Shown in pieces: positions 35,005-46,500 of a stretch of 64,000 bases of DNA. Each line of letters begins with the position of its first letter. The stretch's first letter is position 1. Origin of the DNA: Sciurus carolinensis (lineage: Eukaryota; Chordata; Mammalia; Rodentia; Sciuridae); assembly GCF_902686445.1 (NCBI RefSeq), contig NC_062232.1:69333440-69397439 (forward strand), read 5' to 3'. The translations under genes were made by a program, and so were the position numbers. The notes beneath the pieces were generated by a model. It did no database searches. It was given only the letters and a program-made list of their open reading frames with translations, and was not told the DNA's origin.

Positions 35005-36029
35005 GGTTTTCAAGATGGTGGACTAGAGGGTGGCTGCATTTCATGTTGCTCCAGGACTCAGGATTCAAGAAGAGGAGATATTGAGAGACTTTGGACCAAC
35101 TCAAAGCCGCTGGGTGAGTCTCTCCTGTTGGGGAGGCGTCCCAGATGGTGCAGTAGTCCCGGAACGCAGGGAATTTGTGAAGTAGAGTCGCCCGGCGAGA
35201 CACCACTCCTCCCGCTGGAGCAGTGAACACGGACAACTGGGAGCATCGTAGAGGAGGCTGCTCCGCAAAACGATTGGACTCAGAGTGACCACACGGGGGC
35301 TCCAGGTGGTTGCTTGAAGGAGGAGGCGCATAGCGGGTTAGGTCGCTTGGACTCGGAGCGACTGCACCAGGGCTCAAGGTGGCTGCTCGGAGGAGGGGCT
35401 GCACAGTCAGATGATTAGGTGCAGAGCAGGGTCCCAGGACCTAGGAGCTTCTTGGTGGAAAAGGCGCACAGAGATAAGCTAAGGGGCGGAGTGAAGGTTC
35501 CAGGACTGCGGGCAGCTTCTCTGAGGAGGGGCAGCCTAAGGAGACTCTTTGGTGCAGGGTGAGGCTCCCAGGCCCAGGAGGTAGGTCCAGGCCCCTGGGA
35601 ACGTTGCAGAGGAAGGCTGCCCAGACAGGCGGTCGTTGTGGATTGAGGGGAACCTCTAGGAGGGGAACTGACCAGCGAGACCTCCCCACCGGGTGTGCCT
35701 TCCCCGCCAGGTGACGTTTTCCCACAAGGAGGGTAAAACAAGAGACAGAGGCCCAAACAGGCCTTGCCACAGTCCACAGCCTAGTTCCCCTTTGGATGAC
35801 CATTGGTCAACAAGTAGAGGCACCTCTGCCCACTAGCAGCGAATATACCCCACCTGAGGGTCACTACCCCTAGAGAGGCAGCTTCCTTGGGGAGCACTGC
35901 ATTATCAACTTCCTCCAAGACTTCAGGCTACTGAAGGATAAGAGGGGATATACTAGAAATCTTCAGGGACATTATAAGTCAATAGAGGAAATCTGCAATA
36001 TCTCAGCAGTCCACTGATACCTGAAAAAT

Positions 36030-37073
36030 ATGAGAAAACAAGGGAAGAAAATGCCCCAAACAAATCTAGATATTACATTAATAAAATCCAATGACAGCAT
36101 GACAGAAGAAATGACGGAAAGGGAGTTCAGAATGTATATAATTAAAATGATCAGGGAAGCAAACGATGAGATGAAAGAGCAAATGCAGGCACTGAAGGAT
36201 GAGATGAAAGAGCAAATGCAGGCATTGAATGATCGCACCAATCGACAGTTAAAAGAGCAAATACAGGAAGCAAAAGATCATTTCAATAAAGAGTTAGAGA
36301 TATTGAAAAAAAAAAAACCAAAGGGAAATCCTTGAAATGAAGGAAACAATAAACCAAATTAAGAACTCCATAGAAAGCATAACCAATAGGATAGAACACC
36401 TGGAAGACAGAACCTCAGATATTGAAGAAAAATATTTAACCTTGATAACAAAGTTGACCAGAGAAGATGGTAAGAAATCATGAACAGAATCTCCAAGAAC
36501 TATGGGATATCATGAAAAGGCCAAATTTAAGAATTATTGGGATTGAGGAAGGCTTAGAGAAACAAACCAAAGGAATGAACAATCTATTCAATGAAATAAT
36601 ATCAGAAAATTTCCCAAATCTGAAGAATGAAATGGAAAATCAAGTCCAAGAGGCTTATAGGACTCCAAATACACAAAATTACAACAGACCCACACCAAGG
36701 CACATTATAATGAAAATACCTAACACAAAATAAAGACAGAATTTTAAAGGCTGTGAGAGAAAAGAACCAAATTACATTCAGGGGGAAACCAATACGGATA
36801 TCAGCAGATTTTTCAATCCAGACCCTAAAAGCTAGAAGGGCCTGGAACAACATTTTTCAAGCTCTGAAAGAAAATGGATGCCAACCAAGAATCTTATACC
36901 CAGCAAAACTTACCTTCAAATTTGACGATGAAACAAGATTCTTCCATGATAAACAAAAGCTAAAAGAATTTACAAAAAGAAAGCCAGCATTACAGAACAT
37001 TCTCAGCAAAATATTCCATGAGGAAGAGATGAAAAACAAAGAAGCAAATCAGCAAAGGGAGGAATTATCCTAA
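36030..37073 (+). pseudogene. L1 ORF1 (RNA-binding protein), broken
   Basis: Start MRKQGKKMPQTNLDITLIKS at 36030. A coiled coil follows, including an 11-codon unit repeated twice (DEMKEQMQALK, then DEMKEQMQALN; 36165-36230). A frameshift in the A run at 36305-36316, another near 36461-36466 and a third between 36733 (TAA) and 36753 break the frame. Later pieces show the RRM-like part (LRIIGIEEG, RPTPRHIIMKI) and the C-terminal domain (ISADFSIQTLKARRAWNNIF, QPRILYPAKLTF). ORF1p trimerises through the coiled coil and binds L1 RNA. Confidence 0.9.
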
Positions 37074-37133
37074 AGGAACTGTCAAATAAAGGAGGAACCA
37101 AGTCATGTCAAAAAAAAAAAATAAATAAAATAA

Positions 37134-38674
37134 ATGACTCAAATGACTGGGAATACAAATCATATCTCAATAATAACCCTGAATATTAATGGCCTGAACT
37201 CATCAATCAAAACACACAGACTGGTAGATTGGATTAAAAACAAAGAGCCAACAATATGTTGCCTGCAAGAGACTCATCTCATAGAAAGAGATACCCATAG
37301 ACTAAAGGTGAAAGGATGGGGAAAAACATACCATGAACATGGACTCAGCAAAAAAGCTGGAGTATCCATCCTCATTTCAGATAATGTGGACTTCAAGCCA
37401 GTTAGTCAGAAGGGATAAAGAAGGACATTTCATACTGCTTAAGGGAAGCATAAATCAGCAAGACATAACAATCGTAAATATCTATGCCCCAAACAGTGGC
37501 TCATCCATCTATGTCAAACAAATCCTTCTCAATTTCAGAAACCAAATAGACCATAACACAATAATACTGGGTGATTTTAACGCACCTCTCTCACCACTGG
37601 AGAGATCTTCAAAACGGCATGGTATTGGTACCAAAATAGACAGGTAGATCAATGGTACAGAATAGAGGACACGGATACAAACCCAAATAAATACAATTTC
37701 TCATACTAGACAAAGGGACCAAAAATATGCAATGGAGAAAAGATATCCTCTTCAACAAATGGTGCTGGGAAAATTGGAAATCCATATGCAACAGAATGAA
37801 ACTAAACCCATATCTCTCACCGTGCACAAAACTAAACTCAAAATGGATTAAGGACCTTGGAATCAGACCAGATACCCTGCAGATTATAGAAGAAAAAGTA
37901 GGTTCAGATCTTCAACATGTCGGCTTAGGACTAGAATTCCTCAACAGGATTCCCATAGCACAAGAAATAAAAGCAAGAATCAATAACTGGGATAGATTCA
38001 AATTAAAACGCTTTCTCTCAGCAAAGGAAACTATCAGCAATGCGAAGAAAGAGCCTACAGAGTGGGAGAAAATCTTTGCCAATCATACTTCAGATAGAAC
38101 ACTAATCTCCAGAATCTATAAAGAACTCAAAAAACTCTACACCAAGAATACAAATAACCCAGTCGACAAATGGGCTAAGGAAATGAACAGACACTTCACA
38201 GAAGAAGATCTACAAGCAATCAACAAACATATGAAAAAATGTTCAACATCTCTAGTAATAAGAGAAATGCAAATCAAAACCACCCTAAGATTCCATCTCA
38301 CCCCAATTAAAATGGCGATTATCAAGAATAGAAGCAACAATAGGTGTTGGCGAGGATGTGGGGAGAAAGGTACACTCATACATTGCTGGTGGGGCTGCAA
38401 ATTAGTGCAGTCACTCTGGAAAGCAGTGTGGAGATTCCTTAGAAAACTTGGAAAGGAAGCACCATTTGACCCAGCTCTCCCACTCCTTGGCCTATACCCA
38501 AAGGACTTAAAATCAGCATACTACAGAGATACAGCCACATCAATGTTCCTGGGTGCTCAATTCACAATAGCCAGATTGTGGAACCAACCTAGATGTCCTT
38601 CAATTGATGAATGGATAAAGAAACTGTGGTATATATATATATACAATGGAATATTACTCAGCCATAAAGAATGA
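37134..38674 (+). pseudogene. L1 ORF2 remnant: endonuclease start and C-terminus, RT deleted
   Basis: Start MTQMTGNTNHISIITLNING leads into the APE-type endonuclease (LQETHL, KKAGVSILIS). A frameshift near 37415 continues it (NIYAPNSGSS, IILGDFNAPLSPLERSS). At about 37607-37615 the sequence jumps to the C-terminal third (Trp-Tyr-rich segment, then MQWRKDILFNKW from 37727), skipping the fingers, palm and catalytic Y/FADD region: roughly 2 kb compared with a full ORF2. The last 315 codons are open and include the Cys/Trp-rich C-terminal region (RCWRGCGEKGTLIHCWWGC). It cannot reverse-transcribe. Confidence 0.9.
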
Positions 38675-38810
38675 TAAAATTATGGCATTTGCAGGCAAAT
38701 GGATGAAATTGGAGAATATCATATAAGTGAGATAAGCCAATCTCAAAAAACCAAAGGACAAATGATCTTGCTGATAAGTGGATGATGACACATAATGGGG
38801 GGTGGGAGGG

Positions 38811-38842
38811 GTTAGTGTTAGGGTTAGAGTTAGGGTTAGGGA
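38811..38842 (+). repeat. Telomere-like TTAGGG units in the L1 3' UTR
   Basis: Three exact TTAGGG units and two one-off variants (GTTAGTGTTAGGGTTAGAG then TTAGGGTTAGGG), in a longer G-rich 3' UTR tract. G-quadruplex formation is plausible. The tract is part of the L1 3' UTR rather than a chromosome end. Confidence 0.9.
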
Positions 38843-39040
38843 GGGGGGCAATAATGGAGGAAGGAAGGACTGTATAGAGGGAAAGGAGGGGTGGGAGGGA
38901 TGGGGGGAAGGGAAAAAATAACAAAATGAATCAAACAACATTACCCTATGTAAATTTATGATTACACAAATGGTATGCCTTTACGCCATGTACAGACAGA
39001 GAAACAACATGTATCCCATTGTTTACAATTAAAAAAAAAA

Positions 39041-39055
39041 AAAAGTGAATGCTAG
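39041..39055. repeat. L1 target-site duplication, right copy (shared with the SINE)
   Basis: AAAAGTGAATGCTAG; it also serves as the left flank of the SINE at 39056-39256. Confidence 0.97.
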
Positions 39056-39256
39056 AAGCCGGCACTGTGGCACACGCATATTTGTAAACCCAGTGGCTTA
39101 GGAGGCTGAGGCAGGAGGATTTTGTGTTCAAAGCCAGTCTCAGTAAAAGCGAGGTGCTAAGCAACTCAGTGAGACCCTGTCTTTAAATAAAATACAAAAT
39201 AGGGCTGGAGCTGTGGCTCAGAGGTCATGTCCCTGAGTTCAATCCCCGTACCCAAA
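39056..39256 (+). mobile_element. B1-dID SINE sharing the L1 target site
   Basis: B1 arm (GGAGGCTGAGGCAGGAGGAT), linker and ID arm (GGGCTGGAGCTGTGGCTCAG). Left flank AAAAGTGAATGCTAGAA, right flank AAAAGTGAGTGCTAGAA (39257-39273), one mismatch. Confidence 0.9.
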
Positions 39257-39557
39257 AAAAGTGAGTGCTAGAAATAATTTTTAAGAAATCATGTAACAGA
39301 AGTAAAAATTGCCTTGATTTTCTCATCTGCAGACTAAAGAGAATTGAAGAAGAAGACCATTGAATGTGAAGATATTTCAATGTGTAGTCCCCAAACTAAA
39401 ATGCAAAGGGAAAAAAGAATTAAAAGGAATACATTATTCAAGATCTGTGGGACAATTATGAAAAGTACAACATTTGCTTAATTTGAATATAAGAAGAGAA
39501 GAATAAAGAGATGGAAAATATTTGATGTTATATAATTAAGAGTTTTCCATATTAAAT

Positions 39558-39637
39558 GACTAGGTCTTGGTGTGTATTTCAGTGCTTACCTAACATGTAC
39601 ATGGTCCTGGGTGTGATCCCCAACACTGCAAAAAATA
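39558..39637 (+). mobile_element. Short ID-like SINE fragment
   Basis: CAGTGCTTACCTAACATGTA then GGGTGTGATCCCCAACACTG resembles an ID body followed by an A-rich end. Confidence 0.55.
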
Positions 39638-39639
39638 GA

Positions 39640-40760
39640 ACTAATAATATATCAATGAACAGACTTGGGAAGCTCAGAAGACACTAACCAGGAAAAATTC
39701 TAGAAATCCACAATTGGGTGTATCATATTCAAAATTAATAAAATCAAAGGAAGTAAAATAATGCATCAAAGAATCCCCCAAATAAAACTGTCTTACCTGG
39801 AGAGAATCAAAGATGAGAATTATATCAGAATTCTCATCAGAAATCATACATACAAGATGGAAATACAATGAAATACATAGTATTAAAGAGAAAAATCTAT
39901 AGTTCTATAACCAACAAAAGTGTCCCTCAAAATGTGTAAAGGAATACTTTCTCAAATAAATCAAAACTGAGGGAATTTGTGACAAGTAGACCTGCCTTCA
40001 AGGAATGTTAAGTTCTTCAGGAAGTAAAAACATCCTTACTTATTCATTCTATGGGATTAGCACTACCCTATTACCAATGCCAGAAAAAATATATCACTAA
40101 AAATTTTAAAAGATCAATATTCCTTAAAGTTGTAAATGCAAAAATCTTCATCAAAATTCTAATAGACTATTTCCATCAGTATCCTAAAAGGATTATACAC
40201 TGTTATCCAAGTGGAATTTTTTTCCAGGAATACAATATTGGAAGCAGAAATGCATATTAATTGATATAATTTATCACATTAATAGAATAAATGGGAAAAG
40301 ATAATGATCATTTCAGTTGAACAGAAAAAAAGCATTTGACAAAATCCAGCATGCTTTCTTGATTAAACCAACCAACAATAACAACAACAACAACAAAAAA
40401 GAAATGACCAAACAAAAACCAAATAACCTCTATAGATAAAGAAAATAAAGATTTTTTTCCAACATGATAAAAACATATGGAAAACACATACCTAAAATCA
40501 TAGTGGTGAAATACTGAAAGACCTTCCCTCCATAATGGAGATCAGGGACAAGAGCATCTGCTTTCACTACTACTACTCAACATTGCATTGGAAATTTTAT
40601 CCACAGCAATTAGAAAAGAAAAAGACATACAAATTGAAAAGGAATAAGGAAAACTACGTCCCAAAGTACATAGACATGATCTTATACATAGAAAAATTTG
40701 AAGAAAACAAACACATACAACTATTAGAAAAAAAGTGAATTTAGCCAAATTGCAAGATGA
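39640..40760 (+). mobile_element. Old L1, rearranged (ORF1 end and ORF2 RT region)
   Basis: 39690-40020 resembles the end of an L1 ORF1 (TACAAGATGGAAATACAATG, AATAAATCAAAACTGAGGGA, CAAGTAGACCTGCCTTCAAG). 40060-40760 resembles ORF2 around the reverse transcriptase (ATAGAATAAATGGGAAAAGA, AATGGAGATCAGGGACAAG). Many stops and deletions. Confidence 0.6.
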
Positions 40761-41304
40761 TTCTCTGGGTTCTTAGGCTGACATGGTCTCCATTACCTGA
40801 TCAAACGATAATGGTTCTACTATCCTGGTACATAGGAATGTAACATTATTATAGTTGGGTGAAATATGATAGGACTCATGTTTCTCACATGTTGAGAGGG
40901 AATTTATAAATGAACAAGAGTAGGTAGAATGAACCATGTAGTAATATATTCAAGTTGAGGACATCAGTAATAACTCATTTTAATGTGCTTATATATAACA
41001 ATATTGTAGATATGTATTACATGACTTAGGGCACACAGAAATAAATATTTCTGAGTCTTTATTGATATAAACCAAATGAGTAAGTTAATGAGGGAAAAAT
41101 GGCAAATTCCATTTTAGAAGAATTTCAATTTAATTACACAGATGCTCCATCTTAAAATAGGACAGGACAACTCATTCCTTAAAGATAGGTTTTTCGTAAT
41201 GATTTTCTTCTAAGGAATACCATATGCAAAAGGGAAAAGTAACTTTATAGTGGAAAATTCTGACAAACACTAAATTAGTCATATTATCATGTTGAAAAAT
41301 CAGT
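40761..41304. other. No gene recognised
   Basis: AT-rich; nothing identified. Confidence 0.3.
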
Positions 41305-41515
41305 AATTGCTGGGAATGGTGACACATGCCTGTAATCCCAGCGACTTGGGAGGCTGAAGCAGGAGGATCCCAAGTTCAAAGCTAGCCTCAGAAACTTAGG
41401 GAGACCAGCAATTTAGTAAGACCCTGTCTCGAAATGAAAAATACAAAGGGCTTGAATGTGGCTCAGTGGTTAAGTGTTCTTGGGTTTAATTGCTTCTTTT
41501 TTACAAAAAAAATAT
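41305..41515 (+). mobile_element. B1-dID SINE
   Basis: B1 arm (CATGCCTGTAATCCCAGCGA), linker (GTCTCGAAATGAAAAATACA), ID arm (GAATGTGGCTCAGTGGTTAA). Confidence 0.88.
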
Positions 41516-42009
41516 TCAATAGTCACGTAAACAATGTATCTTTAAGAAAATCACACTTCCCCTTTGTGTTAGTTCTCCAACAATCACATAATGCCAGTCT
41601 AATCATGAAAAAAACCAGACAACTTGCTAGAGAGAGGCATTTACAGTTAAACTGAACAGTATTCCTCAAAACTGTCAAGGTCATCAAAAATGAGGGAAGT
41701 CTATGAAAACATAATAGCCAAGAGGAGCCTTGGATGCATTCTGGAACATAAACATAATAGTCTATTTAAAAAGCTAAGGGAATCAGCAAAATATATAGTT
41801 TGGTTGATTATAAAATTAAAAATGTGTACTGTTTGAAAGTACACTAGCAAATTTTAATAGTTGCTGCAGCTGACTGATCAGTATAACTGGTATACTAAGT
41901 GGTCTCTCTACTTTTGTGTACATATGAGAAATTTATAATAACGTTTTAATGTTATGATTTTAATCCCCACACAAACTCACTTAGAAGTTTAACAATTCCT
42001 GAGTAGTTT
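41516..42009. other. No gene recognised
   Basis: AT-rich; nothing identified. Confidence 0.3.
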
Positions 42010-42540
42010 TCCCTTTAGATTTTACCATCTTTATTGAGATAAAAATCATATACTACACAATTCACCCATTCAAAATGTAAAATTCAATGTTTGTTAATTT
42101 TTGAATTTGTGTTTTATACCATATGGACAGGGTTGTGTCACTATCAACACAGTGAACTTTAGAATACCTTCCCTTCTATAAAAGAAAACCAATACTTATT
42201 AGCAGTAACTTTCAATTCCTCCCAATCTCCTCATCCCTACGAAACCATTAATCTTCTCTTTCTCTCTCCTCTAATTTACACACACACATTTCCAATATTC
42301 TTTGAATATTTCAAATAAATAGAATCAAACAACATGTGGTATTTTGTAATTGATTTGTGCCAGTACACATAACATTTTCCAAGCTTATGTCATCAATATA
42401 ATCTATAAGGACTTCATTCTTTTTTGCGCCATACAATATCAAATTGTATGAGTATATAAAAAGTTATTTACCTTTTCATCGGTTGACAGAGTTTGGAAAG
42501 TTTAAACTTTTGACAAAGTTTAAACTATAAACAATGTTAA
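42010..42540 (-). mobile_element. Ancient L1 3' end
   Basis: Antisense old-L1 phrases: TTTATTGAGATAAAAATCAT, AATTCACCCATTCAAAATGT, AATAGAATCAAACAACATGT. Confidence 0.7.
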
Positions 42541-42628
42541 TGTTTTGGGAGGGCTTGGAGGGGACTGAACTCAGGAACTTCCACATGTTAATGAAATACT
42601 CTACCACTCATTACATCCCTAGCTCTTT
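42541..42628 (-). mobile_element. ID-like SINE fragment
   Basis: GGGGACTGAACTCAGGAACT, then ATACTCTACCACTCATTACA, resembles the antisense of an ID body. Confidence 0.5.
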
Positions 42629-42649
42629 AATCCATTGGTTTATACCTCT

Positions 42650-42960
42650 CTTTTCTTTTATAAACAACTTTATTGGAAAATAATACAAATGCCATCAATT
42701 TAACATTTAAAGACACAGTGCAATTCTCTTCTTTAATCATAGAGTTGTGCAACCATCACCACAAAAATTTTAGACCATATTCATCAAGCCAACAAAGAGA
42801 TGACAAATCCCACACCAGTTAGCACTCAATTTTTGTTTCTTCCAAAGGTCACAGGCCTATGCAACTACAAATCTAATTCGCCTCTATAGATTTTTCTATT
42901 CTGGACATTTCACATAAACAGAAATATATAGTACATGATTTTTTATGATTAAATAATTTT
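42650..42960 (-). mobile_element. Second ancient L1 3' fragment
   Basis: Covers the same part of an old L1 3' end as 42010-42540 (AACTTTATTGGAAAATAATA, GAGTTGTGCAACCATCACCA, TTTCTATTCTGGACATTTCA), so it is a separate insertion or a duplication. Confidence 0.65.
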
Positions 42961-43160
42961 ACTTTGTATGGTGTTTTCATTTTTACTAAAATATATAAGG
43001 ATATTAATCTCCTTATTTTTATTCATCTTGGAATTTGTTGAATTCCTTGTTTATATACATAAGTATTCCTCCACATTTTGGGAAACTTAAACCATTATTT
43101 CTTTGAAACATTTCAGCTTCATCTTGTCTTCTCTTTTAACGGCAGTCCCATTAAACTCAT

Positions 43161-43585
43161 TGTTATGGTTTATATATGAGGTGTCCCCTAAAACTTCATG
43201 TGTACACAGTACAAAAAGTTTAGAGGTAAAATGATCAGGTCATGAAAGCTTTAGCCTAATCAATGCATCAGTCCATTGATATGGATCAACTTGACAGTAA
43301 CTGTAGGTAGATAGAGTTGTAGGTGGGTGATAAGTCAATCAGGACATGACTTTAGGTTTATATTTTGTCCCTTGTAAGTGGAGCTCTTCTGCTTCCCAGT
43401 GACTAGTCCTAAGTTACTTTCCTCTGTCACACCTTCCATTGACAATGTTCTGTCTCACCTTGGGTCAGATATCTATGGATGGAGAGTTCTGAAACCATGC
43501 GTCAAATACACTTTTCTTCCTCTCATTGTTCTGTCAGGTATTTTGGTCACAGTGATTAAAAAAAAAAAAAAAAAAAAAAAACAAT
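43161..43585 (+). mobile_element. ERVL-MaLR-type LTR with A-run end
   Basis: TTATGGTTTATATATGAGGT, GTCCCTTGTAAGTGGAGCTC, GACAATGTTCTGTCTCACCT and an end with TTTTGGTCACAGTGATTA plus A23. The same phrases occur in the LTRs at 49290 and 62811. Confidence 0.65.
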
Positions 43586-43589
43586 TCAC

Positions 43590-46500
43590 TAAAACATCTA
43601 TTTTTATGGTTGGGATTTTAAAATGCCCCCAGTGGTGCACGTATTGATCACATATTGATGAATTTGTTCTTAAAAGAGCAGCGTTCAGAGTTGTGGATTT
43701 TGGAAGGGATTGGATCATAAAGGCCCTAACCTCATGAGTGGATTAATTCATCCATTGATTCATTACTTAATGTGCTATTGGGAGGTGGTTGAAACTTTAG
43801 GAGGTAGGACCAAGTTGATGGAAGTAGATTATTGGGGGCATCCTCTTGAAGGATATATTTTGTTTTCAGCACTCCTTCTCCTCTCTCTGCTTCCTGGTCA
43901 CCTTTCCTTCTCCTTCTTGCCTCCTCCTCCTTCTCCTTATTCTTTTCTCTCTCTTTCTCTTTCTCCTTCCTGATCACCATGAGATGAGTTGGTTTGCTCC
44001 ACCATATATTCTCCACCAAAAATAATGGGCCCAAATGACCATTGACTCAAACTTCTGAAACTATGAACCAAAATAAATCTTTCCTATTTTTAAGGGCTTT
44101 TTTTTTTTTTTTCTCAGCTCTTATCACAATGACAAAAGCTGAATAACAGAAACTGGGTGCCCTAAATGGAACCATGATTGTGATATATTGAACAATATGG
44201 TTTAGAAGCTTTTGGAATTGGTTTATAGAAGTTTGGAAAAGTTTAGAGAAAACAGATTAAGAGAAACCTTAGAATGCTGAAAACCAGATTGTAGAAAATA
44301 AATGCTGTGCATATGAAGTTTCAGTTAGAAATGAGGAGTTTACTGGGAATTGGACTAGAGGCCATTCATACTACATCCTGGCAAAGAACTTGCCTTCATT
44401 TTGTCTATGTCCTGAGACTTTTCAGAGACTGTGCTTAAAGGGAATAGCCTAATTAATCTGGTAGAGAAAACTTCAAAGCAGAATAGCATTCAGAATTGGC
44501 ATGGGCATGTGCATTGGTGACTTCATTAAGTTGAATATATAGTGAGAACGGGGAACAAAAATCAAAAGGGAAAGATTTGAAAAACTTGCAGTTTGGCCAG
44601 AAAAAGATGTATTTAAATGGGACCAAGAAGGGCGTGTTTACTAAATAGATTAGTGTCATTAAAAAGAAGTCAAGTATCCAGCACTAGGACATTAGGAAAG
44701 AAGTCTTGAGGGCATTGTAGGAATTGACTAGAACCCCACCCACTGAAATTTCAATTAGATAAAAGTAAAAACTTGTTTGAAAGACTTTATTTTGAGAAGA
44801 TAAGCCCTATACCCTTGTCACACAGGGATACCAAAGCAATTGTTTTCCTGATATGCTATGTGTGATCCCATTTTCAACTATTCAGTCAGTCAGAGGTCAC
44901 TGAAGCCGTAGTCCAGGGGGGTCCCATTACTGCTCAAATCAGTGGTTGATCTGGACATTGCTCACAAGATGCTGGTTTCATAGGTGTCCTGGCCCGCAGG
45001 ACATCAACGAGGACTGCGAACCTAAAAGAGAAGGAATTAAAGGGACAAGAGACGCAGGGAGTGACAGCAAGACAGGAATTCTGATCAAGCTGCAAATTTT
45101 TATTGTTCACACGGGTATTTATGCTGAGGGAATGAAGAGTATGACGAGGTGCAGGCTGGTTGGCTGCGTTCTTCTGCTGGGCTCCTGATAGGGTGCAAGT
45201 TCCCACCAGCAGGAAGGTGAGATCCCGGAAGAGAAGCAGGGACAGCGCCATAGGTGCCATTTTGTCAGAACTATCAGCCAGGAGTGGGGAAGGACGCTGC
45301 TGCTTATTGTAAAGGTCAGAACGTTCTCAGAATGAGAACTTTTTCTTGGTCCCTGACACTTAGGCACACAAAATTCAAGATTTGTAGGGTTGTGGTGTCT
45401 TCCACTGAGATTCCAAAGGGCAGTCAGAGTAGTTAGGCAGTATGTGATAGTGTCAGAGATTCTTGCTGCCTCCTGCATAGAAAAGGATCAGTAAACCGCA
45501 AGGGGGTGTAAACCAGCTGAGAAAAAATAATCAGAAATTATAAAAATAAAATAAGGACTCATTTATTAGTTGAAAGTGGGGGCAAGGTGTGTGACCACCT
45601 TTGATGGAGACTGGATCTGACAATAAAATGGAGTCTGAGCAGTCATTTATATGGGCAGGTACACCAGAGGGATTCAGTTTGAAGAACTTCTTCAGGAAAT
45701 CAGGAAGAAGATGGGAAAAATAAGTTGTTTGGGGCTTAGCAGGTTGCATGCACCTCTTTTCTACCTCTGGGAAGCTGCGTTTGAATCTAGGGACGTCTGA
45801 GCCAAGGCAGGGTGTTGGTATAATCGGAGCAGTCTCAATCTGTGGAATTTCACTGGGAGTTCCCAGAAAAGCAACCCTCCTGCCTTGTGATGGCTCAAAC
45901 AAATCTATGATTCATACACAACCTCCAACGAGCAATGTTGCGAAAAGCACTTGAGATGGTGGTGTGTGAAGCTATGAATATGAAGCTCAAGTTTCAAAAG
46001 AAATCCCAGGAAGTTAGAAATGCCAAGAATGTAGAACGTCTGCCAAGGAAAGTCACATACAACTAGTAAATCCAGTCCAAGTGAGTAGTTATGTGGGCTG
46101 TAGCCAGGAAGACCATAAAAGTGGGGCAGTCTAAGTCTTTTGGAGATCATATCCCAGGACAACTTGCTCCAGATGCCTGACATGGGACTAGAAGATGTAA
46201 CATTTTCCTTGCTAAGATTCAGTTTTGCTTTGGTTCCATCTCTTTCTGTGACTCCATTGCCCCTTTGGGAATGGGAAATTTTTACCCTAGGCTTGTCTCA
46301 CCATTCTGTTGGGAGTATTAAATTTGGTTTTCATTTTTTTTTTTTTTTTAATTTTACTTTTACAGGGGCTCACAAGTAAGAGTTGCCTTGAGTCTCTGAG
46401 AAGACTTTGTATTTGGATTTTTGACTAAGAATAGAACTGTTAAAATTTTTTGATACAAGATGAATTCATTTTGCATTGTGAGATGGGCATGAGCTTTTGG

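Larger units (their letters stand above)
35005..39040 (+). mobile_element. L1 retrotransposon, 4.0 kb, internally deleted
   Basis: Bounded by a perfect 15-bp target duplication. A GC-rich 5' UTR (35005-36029) has internal near-repeats (TCGGAGCGACTGCACC-like units around 35270-35400), then ORF1 (36030-37073), a short A-rich spacer (37110-37130), ORF2 (37134-38674 and beyond), a G-rich 3' UTR with TTAGGG units, and an A14 tail. A normal rodent L1 is 6-7 kb; the shortage is mainly an ORF2 deletion at about 37607-37615. Both frames are broken, so the copy cannot move on its own. The preserved 5' UTR shows it was not 5'-truncated at insertion. Confidence 0.95.

Noticed and set aside
35058..35803. 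Several 60-140 codon minus frames opposite the L1 5' UTR
   Set aside because: The region is GC-rich with few stops; the frames are not protein-like and the stretch is explained as L1 5' UTR.
38811..38842. A telomere fusion or chromosome-end remnant
   Set aside because: The TTAGGG units lie inside an L1 3' UTR bounded by target duplications.
43473..43718. Minus frame with a poly-Phe run
   Set aside because: The run is the translation of the A23 tract at the end of a MaLR-type LTR.
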